A stretch of 31,540 nucleotides of DNA. It comes from a virus. The stretch covers positions 1-31,540 of IMG/VR virus record IMGVR_UViG_3300013131_000153. One strand, given 5' to 3'. The position numbers and the translations under genes were made by a program. Positions 15,310 to 22,555 of the stretch are shown here, in pieces (the stretch's first letter is position 1; each line of letters opens with the position of its first letter). The notes beneath the pieces were generated by a model, which saw only the letters and a program-made list of their open reading frames with translations, had not been told where the DNA came from and did not search any database.

Positions 15310-16289
15310 ACGACGGATTGCTTGCAGATGGGGGTGTGGGTGGCAACGATCAGGCCGGCGCCGGCAGCGGCGCGGGCGCCGGTGCTCCGCCAGCATCCCC
15401 GCCCGCCGGTGGGAACCAGCCGTCAAGCCCTCCCGCGGCTCCACCGGCGGGCACTCTTCTAGAAGGAAATGTACCAGAGCGCCCGGCCGCGCCGCCGACA
15501 TGGCCCGATGACTGGCGGCAGAAACTTGCCGGCGACGACAAGGCCTATCTAAAGACGCTTGAGCGGTTTTCGGATCCGACGGCGCTGGCGAAGTCCTATC
15601 GCGAAATGCAGGCGAAACAATCGCAGATGCGCGCGCCGCCGCCGGGCGAGGGCGCTTCACCGGAAGAGGTCGCCACCTGGCGCAAGGAAAACGGCCTGCC
15701 GGAAGCCCCGCAGGGCTATCTCGACCAATTGTCGCTGCCGAACGGCATGGTGATTGGCGAAGCCGACAAGCCGGTTGTGGCGCAATTTGCCGAACAGGCG
15801 CACGCCGACAATATCGACCCGAAGGCGTTCAACGGTCTGGTCGCCAAATATTACGCCATGCAGGATGCACAAGCGCAGCAGCGCATGGAGGCCGATACGC
15901 AGTTCAAGATGACGGCGACCGACGATCTCAACAAGGAATGGGGCGGCGAGTTCCGGGCGCACATCAATGGCATCTCGAATCTTATGGCTAGTGCTGGCGA
16001 CGATGTTAAAGATGCGCTGTTTAACGGTCGCACGGCGGATGGTCACATTATTGGCAACGATCCTCGCATTCTGCGCTGGCTTGCGGGCATGGCGAAGGAA
16101 ATGAACCCGATGGGGGCGTTGATGCCGGCCGGAACGTCAAACGCTCTTGCCGCCGGTCATAGCCGCATAGCAGAAATCGAAAAGATGATGCGTGACCAGT
16201 CTTCCGGCTACTGGAAAGACGCCAAGGTGCAGGCGGAATATCGCGATCTGGTTTCGGCGCGCGACACCATGAAGGCCCGCGGCCAATAG
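15306..16289 (+). CDS. Capsid scaffolding (head assembly) protein
   Basis: This 327-residue protein directs prohead assembly and leaves before DNA fills the head. Residues 1-65 are Gly, Ala, Pro and Ser only, clearly disordered. WPDDWRQKLAGDDKAYLKTLERFSDPTALAKSYREMQAK is the standard scaffold N-core of podoviruses, followed by PEEVATWRKENGLPEAPQGY, and the C-terminal helices end with SGYWKDAKVQAEYRDLVSARD, the coat-binding-like tail. It starts in an ATGA overlap and lies just before the capsid gene. A terminator follows 27 bases after its stop. Confidence 0.9.
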   Translation: MNDGLLADGGVGGNDQAGAGSGAGAGAPPASPPAGGNQPSSPPAAPPAGTLLEGNVPERPAAPPTWPDDWRQKLAGDDKAYLKTLERFSDPTALAKSYREMQAKQSQMRAPPPGEGASPEEVATWRKENGLPEAPQGYLDQLSLPNGMVIGEADKPVVAQFAEQAHADNIDPKAFNGLVAKYYAMQDAQAQQRMEADTQFKMTATDDLNKEWGGEFRAHINGISNLMASAGDDVKDALFNGRTADGHIIGNDPRILRWLAGMAKEMNPMGALMPAGTSNALAAGHSRIAEIEKMMRDQSSGYWKDAKVQAEYRDLVSARDTMKARGQ

Positions 16290-16315
16290 CCTTCGCATCC
16301 TTTGAAAACCGCGAG

Positions 16316-16350
16316 CGCGCCGCCTTAACACAGCGGCGCGTTTTCTCTTT
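16316..16350 (+). terminator. Rho-independent terminator between scaffold and capsid
   Basis: CGCGCCGC (16316-16323) pairs perfectly with GCGGCGCG (16333-16340); the 9-base loop is CTTAACACA and the stem is followed by TTTTCTCTTT. GAAAAC upstream and GTTTTC downstream can lengthen the stem. It implies that capsid transcription starts from its own promoter downstream, or that the terminator is partial so that scaffold and capsid are made in different amounts. Confidence 0.8.
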
Positions 16351-16484
16351 CCTGCGCACAAGACCGAAGTGAAGCCCCTTGCGGCGTCGGACAGCCCCGG
16401 ACGGCAAGCGACCGGACAACCTGCCACCGATGCGCGGAAGGACAACCGGAACGGAGGTGGTTAACCCAACCCGCAGGAACGATC
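16351..16484 (+). promoter_or_regulatory. Leader region of the capsid gene
   Basis: These 134 bases after the terminator must hold any separate capsid promoter. Two copies of GGACAACC occur at 16414-16421 and 16440-16447. GCAGGAACG gives the ribosome binding site before ATG 16485. No clear sigma-70 -35/-10 pair is visible; a phage-specific promoter is possible. Confidence 0.3.
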
Positions 16485-17321
16485 ATGTCCAATACCGCCT
16501 TTCAGGTACAATACCGCCAGGAATTCATCGCAGGCTTCGAGCTTGGCAAGTCGCTGCTCAGCACTTGTTGCATTAACGAAGCTGTCATCAACGCGCAGCA
16601 GGCGACGTTCCTTGTCGCTGACTCGGGCAGCGCCGCCGCCGTCACCCGTGGCGTCAACGGCCTCATCCCGGCGCGCGCTGACAATCTCAACCAGTACACG
16701 GCGACACTGACCGAGTGGCACGACAAACCCCGGCGCACGAAGTTCAACATCTTCGCTTCGCAGGGCGACGGCCGCCGCATCATGCAGCAGACCACCATCA
16801 AGGTGCTCAACCGCAAGATCGACTCCGACATCCTGACGGCTCTTGCCGATACGACCACGACGGCCAATGCCGCCGGCGAAGTCGCGTCGCTCCAGCTTGT
16901 CATGAAGGCGAAGGCGAAACTCGCGAACAACGAAGTCGATGTCGAGGAAGAGGACAATATGTTCTTTGTCGCCTCGGCCGCCTTCGAGGCGTACCTGATG
17001 CAGATCAAGGAATTCGCCAACTCCGAATATGTGGACATGAAGCCGCTTGTCGGCCCTGCCCGCAAGATGCGCCGTTGGGCCGGGTTCAACTGGATTTTCC
17101 ACCCGCGGATCAGCGGCAAGCAGACCTCTTCGGAGCTTTGCTACGCTTTCCATCGCAACGGTATCGGCCACGCGGTCAACACTGGCGAGATGGAAGTGGA
17201 CGCCGATTACAACCGCGAAGACGCCTACTACTGGGCGCGCGCATCGATCTTCATGGGGTCGAAGCTGCTCCAGACCAACGGCGTCGTGAAGGTTTACCAC
17301 GACGGCTCCGCCTTCGCCTGA
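16485..17321 (+). CDS. Major capsid protein
   Basis: This 278-residue protein follows the scaffold and is the coat protein, expected to have the HK97 fold. Typical parts are the N-terminal MSNTAFQVQYRQEFIAGF, the FNIFASQGDGRRIMQQ segment, DSDILTALADTTTTANAAG (spine-like helix), MKAKAKLANNEVDVEEEDN, and the C-terminal strand AYYWARASIFMGSKLLQ. The length is at the short end for podovirus coats. It is isolated by a terminator before it and a UUCG hairpin after it. Ribosome binding site GCAGGAACG. Confidence 0.88.
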   Translation: MSNTAFQVQYRQEFIAGFELGKSLLSTCCINEAVINAQQATFLVADSGSAAAVTRGVNGLIPARADNLNQYTATLTEWHDKPRRTKFNIFASQGDGRRIMQQTTIKVLNRKIDSDILTALADTTTTANAAGEVASLQLVMKAKAKLANNEVDVEEEDNMFFVASAAFEAYLMQIKEFANSEYVDMKPLVGPARKMRRWAGFNWIFHPRISGKQTSSELCYAFHRNGIGHAVNTGEMEVDADYNREDAYYWARASIFMGSKLLQTNGVVKVYHDGSAFA

Positions 17322-17329
17322 TGAATAGC

Positions 17330-17347
17330 GCCGGGCTTCGGCCCGGC
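17330..17347 (+). other. Strong UUCG-loop hairpin after the capsid gene
   Basis: GCCGGGC and GCCCGGC pair perfectly around a TTCG tetraloop, eight bases after the capsid stop codon. No T run follows, so it is not a standard terminator. It may protect the 3' end of capsid mRNA or pause polymerase. Confidence 0.7.
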
Positions 17348-17378
17348 TGCGCCCGCAACTCAATCCGAAGAGGATAAA

Positions 17379-17651
17379 ATGGCTTACACGACTGCAACCC
17401 TGAACAAGGTCAGCCATGGCAACATGGACAATTCCGCCCCCGGCAACCGCTGGCTCTACACGCACGCATCTGACTCCGATGCGACCGTGAAGGCCTCTGG
17501 TTACTTCTCCGATGCCTACGACAAGGGCGTGCGCGCCGGCGACATCATCGACTTTGTTCTGATCGGCACGGGGCTCTATACCCATGTCGTTCTGACCTGC
17601 ACGTCGGCGCCGGCCTGTACGGTCACGCAAACGCCTTCCACGTCCACTTGA
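17379..17651 (+). CDS. Small head-associated protein, possible decoration protein
   Basis: This protein has 90 residues and follows the capsid. The sequence is beta-rich: RWLYTHASDSDATVKASGYF, then RAGDIIDFVLIGTGLYTHVVLTC. Small proteins of this shape with a 'GYFxxA...GDxIxV' core follow the coat gene in many phages and often decorate the capsid or form short head spikes. That role is inferred from place and shape. GAAGAGGAT gives a strong ribosome binding site. A stable hairpin follows 20 bases after its stop. Confidence 0.65.
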   Translation: MAYTTATLNKVSHGNMDNSAPGNRWLYTHASDSDATVKASGYFSDAYDKGVRAGDIIDFVLIGTGLYTHVVLTCTSAPACTVTQTPSTST

Positions 17652-17671
17652 TCGGGCGCCACGCTGAATAT

Positions 17672-17714
17672 CCGGGGGCCGAACGGCCCTCGGAAACCCT
17701 CTAGCCGCAAGAGG
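17672..17714 (+). other. Two adjacent hairpins, one covering a ribosome binding site
   Basis: CCGGGGGCC (17672-17680) pairs with GGCCCTCGG (17685-17693) around a GAAC loop, with one G-T pair. Next, CCTCT (17698-17702) pairs with AGAGG (17710-17714). AGAGG is the probable Shine-Dalgarno sequence of the gene starting at 17720, so the second hairpin could hide it and lower translation of that gene. Confidence 0.5.
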
Positions 17715-17719
17715 CAAGT

Positions 17720-18193
17720 ATGTCGAATATCGAGAAGAAAGACGCCAAAGACGCAAAGAAGCTGGAATTCCGGCAGGCGCTTCCGTCGCAATTTGTGTCC
17801 GGGGAATTCGCGCGCAATCTCTGGAACCATGTGCCCGAATACGGCACGACGCGCGAAAATCTCATGCAGCCGGAATATTGGGCGATCCTCGCGCCGCAAA
17901 TGCGCATAGCCGATCGCGTCGAGGTCATGAGCGAAGACGGCTCCTGGTACGCCGAATTGCTTGTCCGCAACGTCTCGCAGGGCGCGGTGTCCGTCGGACT
18001 GCTCAACTATCGCGAATTCGAGGTCATCGCGGAAAACGAGCTGGAGCTTGAAGGAATGCGCATCGCCTTCCGCGGCCGCAGCCGCATGTGGATCGTGCAG
18101 CGCATCTCCGACAATCACGTCTTGCGCGAGGGCCTCAAGGACCGCGGCGAGGCTCTGCATTTCGCCACCATGCAAAAGCGGGTCGCCGCCTGA
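17720..18193 (+). CDS. Hypothetical head-tail region protein
   Basis: This protein has 157 residues and lies between the small head protein and tail tubular protein A. The N-terminus is Lys/Asp-rich, followed by LPSQFVSGEFARNLWNHVPEYG, a beta-rich centre (MRIADRVEVMSEDGSWYAELLVRNV) and a C-terminal domain with FRGRSRMWIVQRISDNHVLREGLKDRGEA, a pattern I recall from uncharacterised phage head proteins. Its function is unknown; a head-completion or adaptor protein fits the position. Its translation may be damped by the hairpin over its ribosome binding site. Confidence 0.65.
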   Translation: MSNIEKKDAKDAKKLEFRQALPSQFVSGEFARNLWNHVPEYGTTRENLMQPEYWAILAPQMRIADRVEVMSEDGSWYAELLVRNVSQGAVSVGLLNYREFEVIAENELELEGMRIAFRGRSRMWIVQRISDNHVLREGLKDRGEALHFATMQKRVAA

Positions 18194-18204
18194 AAGGGTG
18201 AGAC

Positions 18205-18837
18205 GTGACGATTACCCAGCTCGGTCTTTATAACGAGGCGCTCAGCGTTCACATTGGCGAGCGCACGCTCGCCAGCCTGACTGAAAACCGCGAGCCGCGC
18301 CGGGTGCTCGATAGCGTCTATGCAGATGTGCTGGATGATTGCATTGAGGCGGGATACTGGAAGCACGCCCGGCGCACGGTCGAATTGACCGCCAACACCG
18401 GGCTGTCGCCTGATTTCGGCTACGAATACGCTTTCGACATCCCGTCCGACTGCCTGCAATTCTACATCATCGGCGTGACGGAGGATCTGCGACCGCCGCT
18501 TAACGATTACGTCAACGAGAACGGCTATCTGCGCACGCGGTTCGATACGATCTACATGACGTATATCTCGAACGACGCGACTTATGGCCTGTCGATGGCG
18601 AAATGGGCGCCGTCTTTCCGCCGGTGGGTGGCGGCGGAATTGGCCGCCCGCGTGGCGATGCGGATCACGCAAAGCGTCGAAACGACGGCGATGATCGAAA
18701 AGCGCGCCGGCAAGCTGAAGCGCATTGCCCTCTCGAAGGACGCGCTTGACGGGCCGAACCCGGAAAAGATGACCGGCTCATGGGTGCAGGCCCGCCGCCG
18801 TGGCGGCATGTACGACCCTGATACGCGGATTGTCTGA
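18205..18837 (+). CDS. Tail tubular protein A (T7 gp11-like adaptor)
   Basis: This 210-residue protein is the adaptor ring between portal and nozzle in short-tailed phages. The family start TQLGLYNEALSVHIGERTLASLTEN...EPRRVLDSVYADVLDDCIEAGYW is clear, as are YAFDIPSDCLQFYII and the C-terminal WAPSFRRWVAAELAARVAMRIT helix. The length is usual. It starts with GTG behind GAAAGGGTGAGAC. The stop overlaps the next ATG as TGATG. Confidence 0.9.
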   Translation: MTITQLGLYNEALSVHIGERTLASLTENREPRRVLDSVYADVLDDCIEAGYWKHARRTVELTANTGLSPDFGYEYAFDIPSDCLQFYIIGVTEDLRPPLNDYVNENGYLRTRFDTIYMTYISNDATYGLSMAKWAPSFRRWVAAELAARVAMRITQSVETTAMIEKRAGKLKRIALSKDALDGPNPEKMTGSWVQARRRGGMYDPDTRIV

Positions 18838-21587
18838 TGCCCAGCGCGACAACGCCGCTCTACGCTCTAAATCGCGGCGAGGTGTCGGACCTTGCGCTTG
18901 CCCGCGTCGATATAGAGCGGCTGCGGCTGTCTGCGGCGCGGCAAGCCAATTACATGCCGCGCACACTCGGGCCGATGATGCTGCGGCCGGGGACGGAATA
19001 TATCGCGGAAGTTGACGGCTCGAATCCGTGCATCGGCGTTCCTTTCATATTCAGCTCGACCGACACGGCGATCCTTGAATTCACGGCGTCGAAACTGCGC
19101 ATCCTGGTCAACGAAACGCCGATCACGCGCGTCGCGGTTTCAACGACAATCGCGGCCTTCGCATCATGGACTAGCGTTGAATCCGAAACGGCGGTGGTCT
19201 CGCTCGGGGCGACGATCGACTTCGAACACAATCTAAAAGGCCTGTCATCGACGGCGACGGTCTCCCTGTCCGTGAGCGTCGGGGATCAGGCGAAGGAACA
19301 TGCCCTGCGGATTGTCGTCGATTACGGGCCGGTGAAATTCAGGGTCGGCACGACTTCAGGCGGCAGCGACGTGTTCAACACGACATCGCTGGACGCGGGC
19401 GAGCATTCTCTTGCCTTCACGCCGGGGGCGGCGACGATCTACGTGCAGTTTGAAAGCAGCGCCTTCGCATTGCGACGAATCAGCGAGGTATCCATCGAAT
19501 CCGCCGGGATCATGGAACTGCCGACGCCCTACACCTATGATCTCCTGTCTTCCCTGCGCTTCGAGGCGTCTGGCGATACGCTGTTCATCGCCGGCGGTGA
19601 GTTGCAGCAGCGCAAGATAGAGCGGCGCGGGGCAAGCTCGTATTCCATCGGGGTGTTCAAATCCGACGACGGGCCGTTTGAGAAGTTTTCGGACGACAGT
19701 TCCACATTGCTTACGATTTCCGACCTGATCGGCAATCAGACGATAACCGCGTCGAAGGCTGCATTTTCGAGCGATCATGTCGGTTCGTTAATAAGGCTGT
19801 TCCACAACGGCCAATGCACGATCGATGAGCTGGCGACGGACGACACGTTTTCGGAAACCATTCGTGTCGCCGGCGTGTCGAAAGTCACGCCCGCAGGCGG
19901 CGGCGCTTCGACATCGACACCGGACCGGACGTTCACCATCGCCATATCGGGGACATTCACCGGGACGCTGACGTTGCAGCGGTCCATTGAAAGCGCGACG
20001 GCTGGCTTTACCGATTTTGCCACATACACTGTGACTGGGGCCAATACGATCACCGACAATATGGACAATGTTGTTGTCTGGTACAGGATCGGCTTCAAGA
20101 GCGGCGACTATACGTCGGGGTCGGCGCAGGTCGCATTTGCCTATGGCGGCGGCGGCGGCGCTGGCATTGCCAGAATTACCGGCTTCACGAGCGCAACCGA
20201 AGTCGATGTCGAGGTCATCAAGCCGTTCCTCAACTATTCCGCCACATCCGATTGGAGGCTTGGGGAATGGTCGGACTATAACGGGTATCCCGGCGCGGTG
20301 GCGCTTTTCGAGGGGCGGCTGTGGTTTGCCGGAAATACGAAAATATGGGGATCTATCTCGGACGCCTATACGAGTTTCGACATCGACAAGACAGGCGATT
20401 CCGGGCTTATCAGCCGGACGATCGGGCAGGGCGCGATTCAGGACATCAAGTGGTTGATGGCGATGCAGCGCCTTGTCATCGGCGGCGATACGTCGGTTCT
20501 GACGGCGCGCTCCAATTCGTTCGACGAGCCTTTGACGCCCACGGTGTTCTCGATCAAGGATTCGCTCACCTTCGCGGCGAGCGCGTTGCGCGCAGTTCGC
20601 ATCGACTCTTCGGCGTTTTTCGTCCCGCGCTCCGGCCGGAAATTCATCGAGATGTTCTACGACATTCAGAAGACGGATTATTCCGCCCGCGACCTGACGC
20701 GGCTCAATCCCGACATCGGGCTGGAATCGTTCGTCGATATTGCCGTGCAGCGCGAGCCAGATACAAATGTTTGGGTGGTGCGCGGTGATGGCGTCGCGGC
20801 CGTGTTCCTGTACGACAAGAACGATGAAGTCGAGGCGTGGTGGCGCTTCGAGACGGATGGCGAAGTCGAAAACGTGCTTGTGCTTCCCGGCACACTCGAA
20901 GACCGCGTTTTCATGGTCGTGAAGCGTACCATCAACGGCGTGACAAAACGCTATTGGGAGAAGCTGGCGCGCATCGACGAATGCCAGGGCGGCACGCTCA
21001 ACAAGCAGGCCGATTGCTTCGCGACCTATTCCGGGGTGTCTACGACGACGATTACAGGGCTGGGCCATCTCGAAGGCGAGGCGGTCATTGTGTGGGGCAA
21101 CGGGGCGGAAATCGGTTTCAGCGACGCCAACCCGACGGACCCGGCGACTTACACGGTGTCCGGTGGATCCATTACCATCCCCACGGCGGTGACGAGCGCC
21201 ATCATTGGCCTGCCCTACACGGCGCAATTCAGGTCGGCCAAGCTGGCCTATGCGGCGGCGCAGGGGACGGCGCTCAACCAGATCAAGCAGGTTGACCACG
21301 TTGGTCTGGTCATGACGAACACCCATATCCTCGGCGTGAAGCATGGGACGGATTTCGACAATCTGGACGACATGCCTCTGGTCGAGGATGGCGGCGTCAT
21401 CACATCGACGGCGGCGGCGGTTTCCGACGGCTCCGCCGTGACGAACAGGGTGTTCGACCAGTACGATTTCGACATGATGGAATTCAACGGCCTGCACAAG
21501 ACGGACGCCCGCCTGTGTCTGGAATCGCAGGCGCCTCGGCCGTGCACGATCAATGCCGTGACGATCAAACTCAAGACAAATGGCTGA
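18837..21587 (+). CDS. Tail tubular protein B (T7 gp12-like nozzle)
   Basis: This 916-residue protein is the expected tail nozzle. The N-terminus LYALNRGEVSDLALARVDIERLRLSAARQ and MLRPGTEYI is the family signature; the middle has YPGAVALFEGRLWFAGNTKIWGSISDAYTSFD, the repeated phage nozzle motif, and the last part carries beta-rich repeats. It overlaps tail tubular A by one base and the GNAT-like gene by 8 bases. A long antisense frame over it is a composition shadow. Nozzle proteins are often 700-900 residues, so the length is at the upper end. Confidence 0.9.
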   Translation: MPSATTPLYALNRGEVSDLALARVDIERLRLSAARQANYMPRTLGPMMLRPGTEYIAEVDGSNPCIGVPFIFSSTDTAILEFTASKLRILVNETPITRVAVSTTIAAFASWTSVESETAVVSLGATIDFEHNLKGLSSTATVSLSVSVGDQAKEHALRIVVDYGPVKFRVGTTSGGSDVFNTTSLDAGEHSLAFTPGAATIYVQFESSAFALRRISEVSIESAGIMELPTPYTYDLLSSLRFEASGDTLFIAGGELQQRKIERRGASSYSIGVFKSDDGPFEKFSDDSSTLLTISDLIGNQTITASKAAFSSDHVGSLIRLFHNGQCTIDELATDDTFSETIRVAGVSKVTPAGGGASTSTPDRTFTIAISGTFTGTLTLQRSIESATAGFTDFATYTVTGANTITDNMDNVVVWYRIGFKSGDYTSGSAQVAFAYGGGGGAGIARITGFTSATEVDVEVIKPFLNYSATSDWRLGEWSDYNGYPGAVALFEGRLWFAGNTKIWGSISDAYTSFDIDKTGDSGLISRTIGQGAIQDIKWLMAMQRLVIGGDTSVLTARSNSFDEPLTPTVFSIKDSLTFAASALRAVRIDSSAFFVPRSGRKFIEMFYDIQKTDYSARDLTRLNPDIGLESFVDIAVQREPDTNVWVVRGDGVAAVFLYDKNDEVEAWWRFETDGEVENVLVLPGTLEDRVFMVVKRTINGVTKRYWEKLARIDECQGGTLNKQADCFATYSGVSTTTITGLGHLEGEAVIVWGNGAEIGFSDANPTDPATYTVSGGSITIPTAVTSAIIGLPYTAQFRSAKLAYAAAQGTALNQIKQVDHVGLVMTNTHILGVKHGTDFDNLDDMPLVEDGGVITSTAAAVSDGSAVTNRVFDQYDFDMMEFNGLHKTDARLCLESQAPRPCTINAVTIKLKTNG

Positions 21588-21966
21588 ACCCGTCATTGCA
21601 CCGGCGACCGGCCGGGATTTTATCGAATATGCCGGCCAGCTTCCGCCCTATCGGGTGAAGGCGTGGACCGCCAAACTGGACGGCCGCGTGATCGGCGTTG
21701 GCGGCCTGCTTCTGATGCCGGGCGGCGAGCGGTACGCTTTCATGGACGTATCTGAGGAAGCACGCAGGTTTCCAAAGCTGATGCACAAAACCGGATTGGC
21801 TTTCATTCGCGAAGCTGTTGAAACAGGTTCGGGGCCGATTGTCGCTACGACGATGACCGATGTCCCAAGGGCCGGGGAATGGCTCAAGCGGCTTGGATTT
21901 GTCGAGCACGAAGTCAAGGGGATGAAGGTTTACGTTCATGCTGGCAAGGATCAAGCTGAATCCTGA
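21580..21966 (+). CDS. GNAT-like acetyltransferase protein in T7 gp13 position
   Basis: This 128-residue protein has the GNAT outline: WTAKLDGRVIGVGGLLLMPGGERYAFMDVS for strands 2-4 and AGEWLKRLGFVEHE for the last helix-strand with the usual LGF. The glycine loop that binds acetyl-CoA is not obvious (KLMHKTGLAFI is at its place), so enzymatic activity is doubtful. In T7-like phages the gene after gp12 is gp13, reported as GNAT-like in some comparisons; this supports a structural or ejection role. ATG overlaps the previous gene by 8 bases and the next by 29. Confidence 0.7.
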   Translation: MAEPVIAPATGRDFIEYAGQLPPYRVKAWTAKLDGRVIGVGGLLLMPGGERYAFMDVSEEARRFPKLMHKTGLAFIREAVETGSGPIVATTMTDVPRAGEWLKRLGFVEHEVKGMKVYVHAGKDQAES

Positions 21967-22555
21967 TTACGGTCTCGCGGCGCATGGCGTGTGCTTCGAT
22001 CCGATTACGGCGACGATTGGCGCGATCGGTTCTCTGGCCGCCGGTTCGTCCGGCACGCTCTCGACCATCGGCACGATTGCCGGGCTTGTCGGCACAGGGG
22101 TGACGGCGCTGGGAACGATCTCTGCCGGGAACGCGGCCAACGCGGCAGCCAAGAGCGAGGCCGCGCAGTTGGAGCAGCAGGCGACACAGGCCCGCGCCTC
22201 CTACCAGCGCAAGGCCATGCAGCACCAGCGCCAGACCGAGCTTACCATGTCGCAATTGCAGGCGCGCGCGGCGGCCAGCGGCGCGGGTGCCGACGACCCG
22301 ACCGTCATCAAACTTGGGGAGGAGATTTCCGGGCGCGGCGAAGAGCAGGCGTTGATGGACCTCTACAACGGTGAGAACACGGCGCGCGGGCTGGAGGATC
22401 GTGCTGTAGCCCGTCGCGCATCCGGCCGGGCGGCGCGCACCGGCTCAATCTATTCGGCGGCCGGCACGATCGCCTCCGGCGTCGGCACGGGCTTCCAGCG
22501 GTTTGCAGGCGTCTCGACGCGGCTGCCAGACGCCAATAGCACGAGGTATGGATAA
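21938..22555 (+). CDS. Internal virion protein, T7 gp14-like
   Basis: This protein has 205 residues. After a short start, residues 20-60 are a Gly/Ala/Ile-rich hydrophobic stretch (IGAIGSLAAGSSGTLSTIG and onward), followed by a long Gln/Ala-rich helix (QLEQQATQARASYQRKAMQ) and another small hydrophobic patch near the C-terminus. This is the usual build of gp14-like ejection proteins, which form the channel in the outer membrane. It sits between the gp13-position gene and the lysozyme protein. ATG 21938 is used; AAGG lies ahead of it. Confidence 0.75.
   Translation: MLARIKLNPDYGLAAHGVCFDPITATIGAIGSLAAGSSGTLSTIGTIAGLVGTGVTALGTISAGNAANAAAKSEAAQLEQQATQARASYQRKAMQHQRQTELTMSQLQARAAASGAGADDPTVIKLGEEISGRGEEQALMDLYNGENTARGLEDRAVARRASGRAARTGSIYSAAGTIASGVGTGFQRFAGVSTRLPDANSTRYG

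Noticed and set aside
17300-17377. Frameshifted longer capsid product, as in T7 gp10B
   Set aside because: The alternative frame is open, but no slippery heptamer is present before the stop.
19788-21596. 602-codon open frame on the - strand over the tail nozzle gene
   Set aside because: It lies antisense to a recognised structural gene, is Arg/His-rich as expected from GC-rich antisense frames, and shows no motif or start signal.
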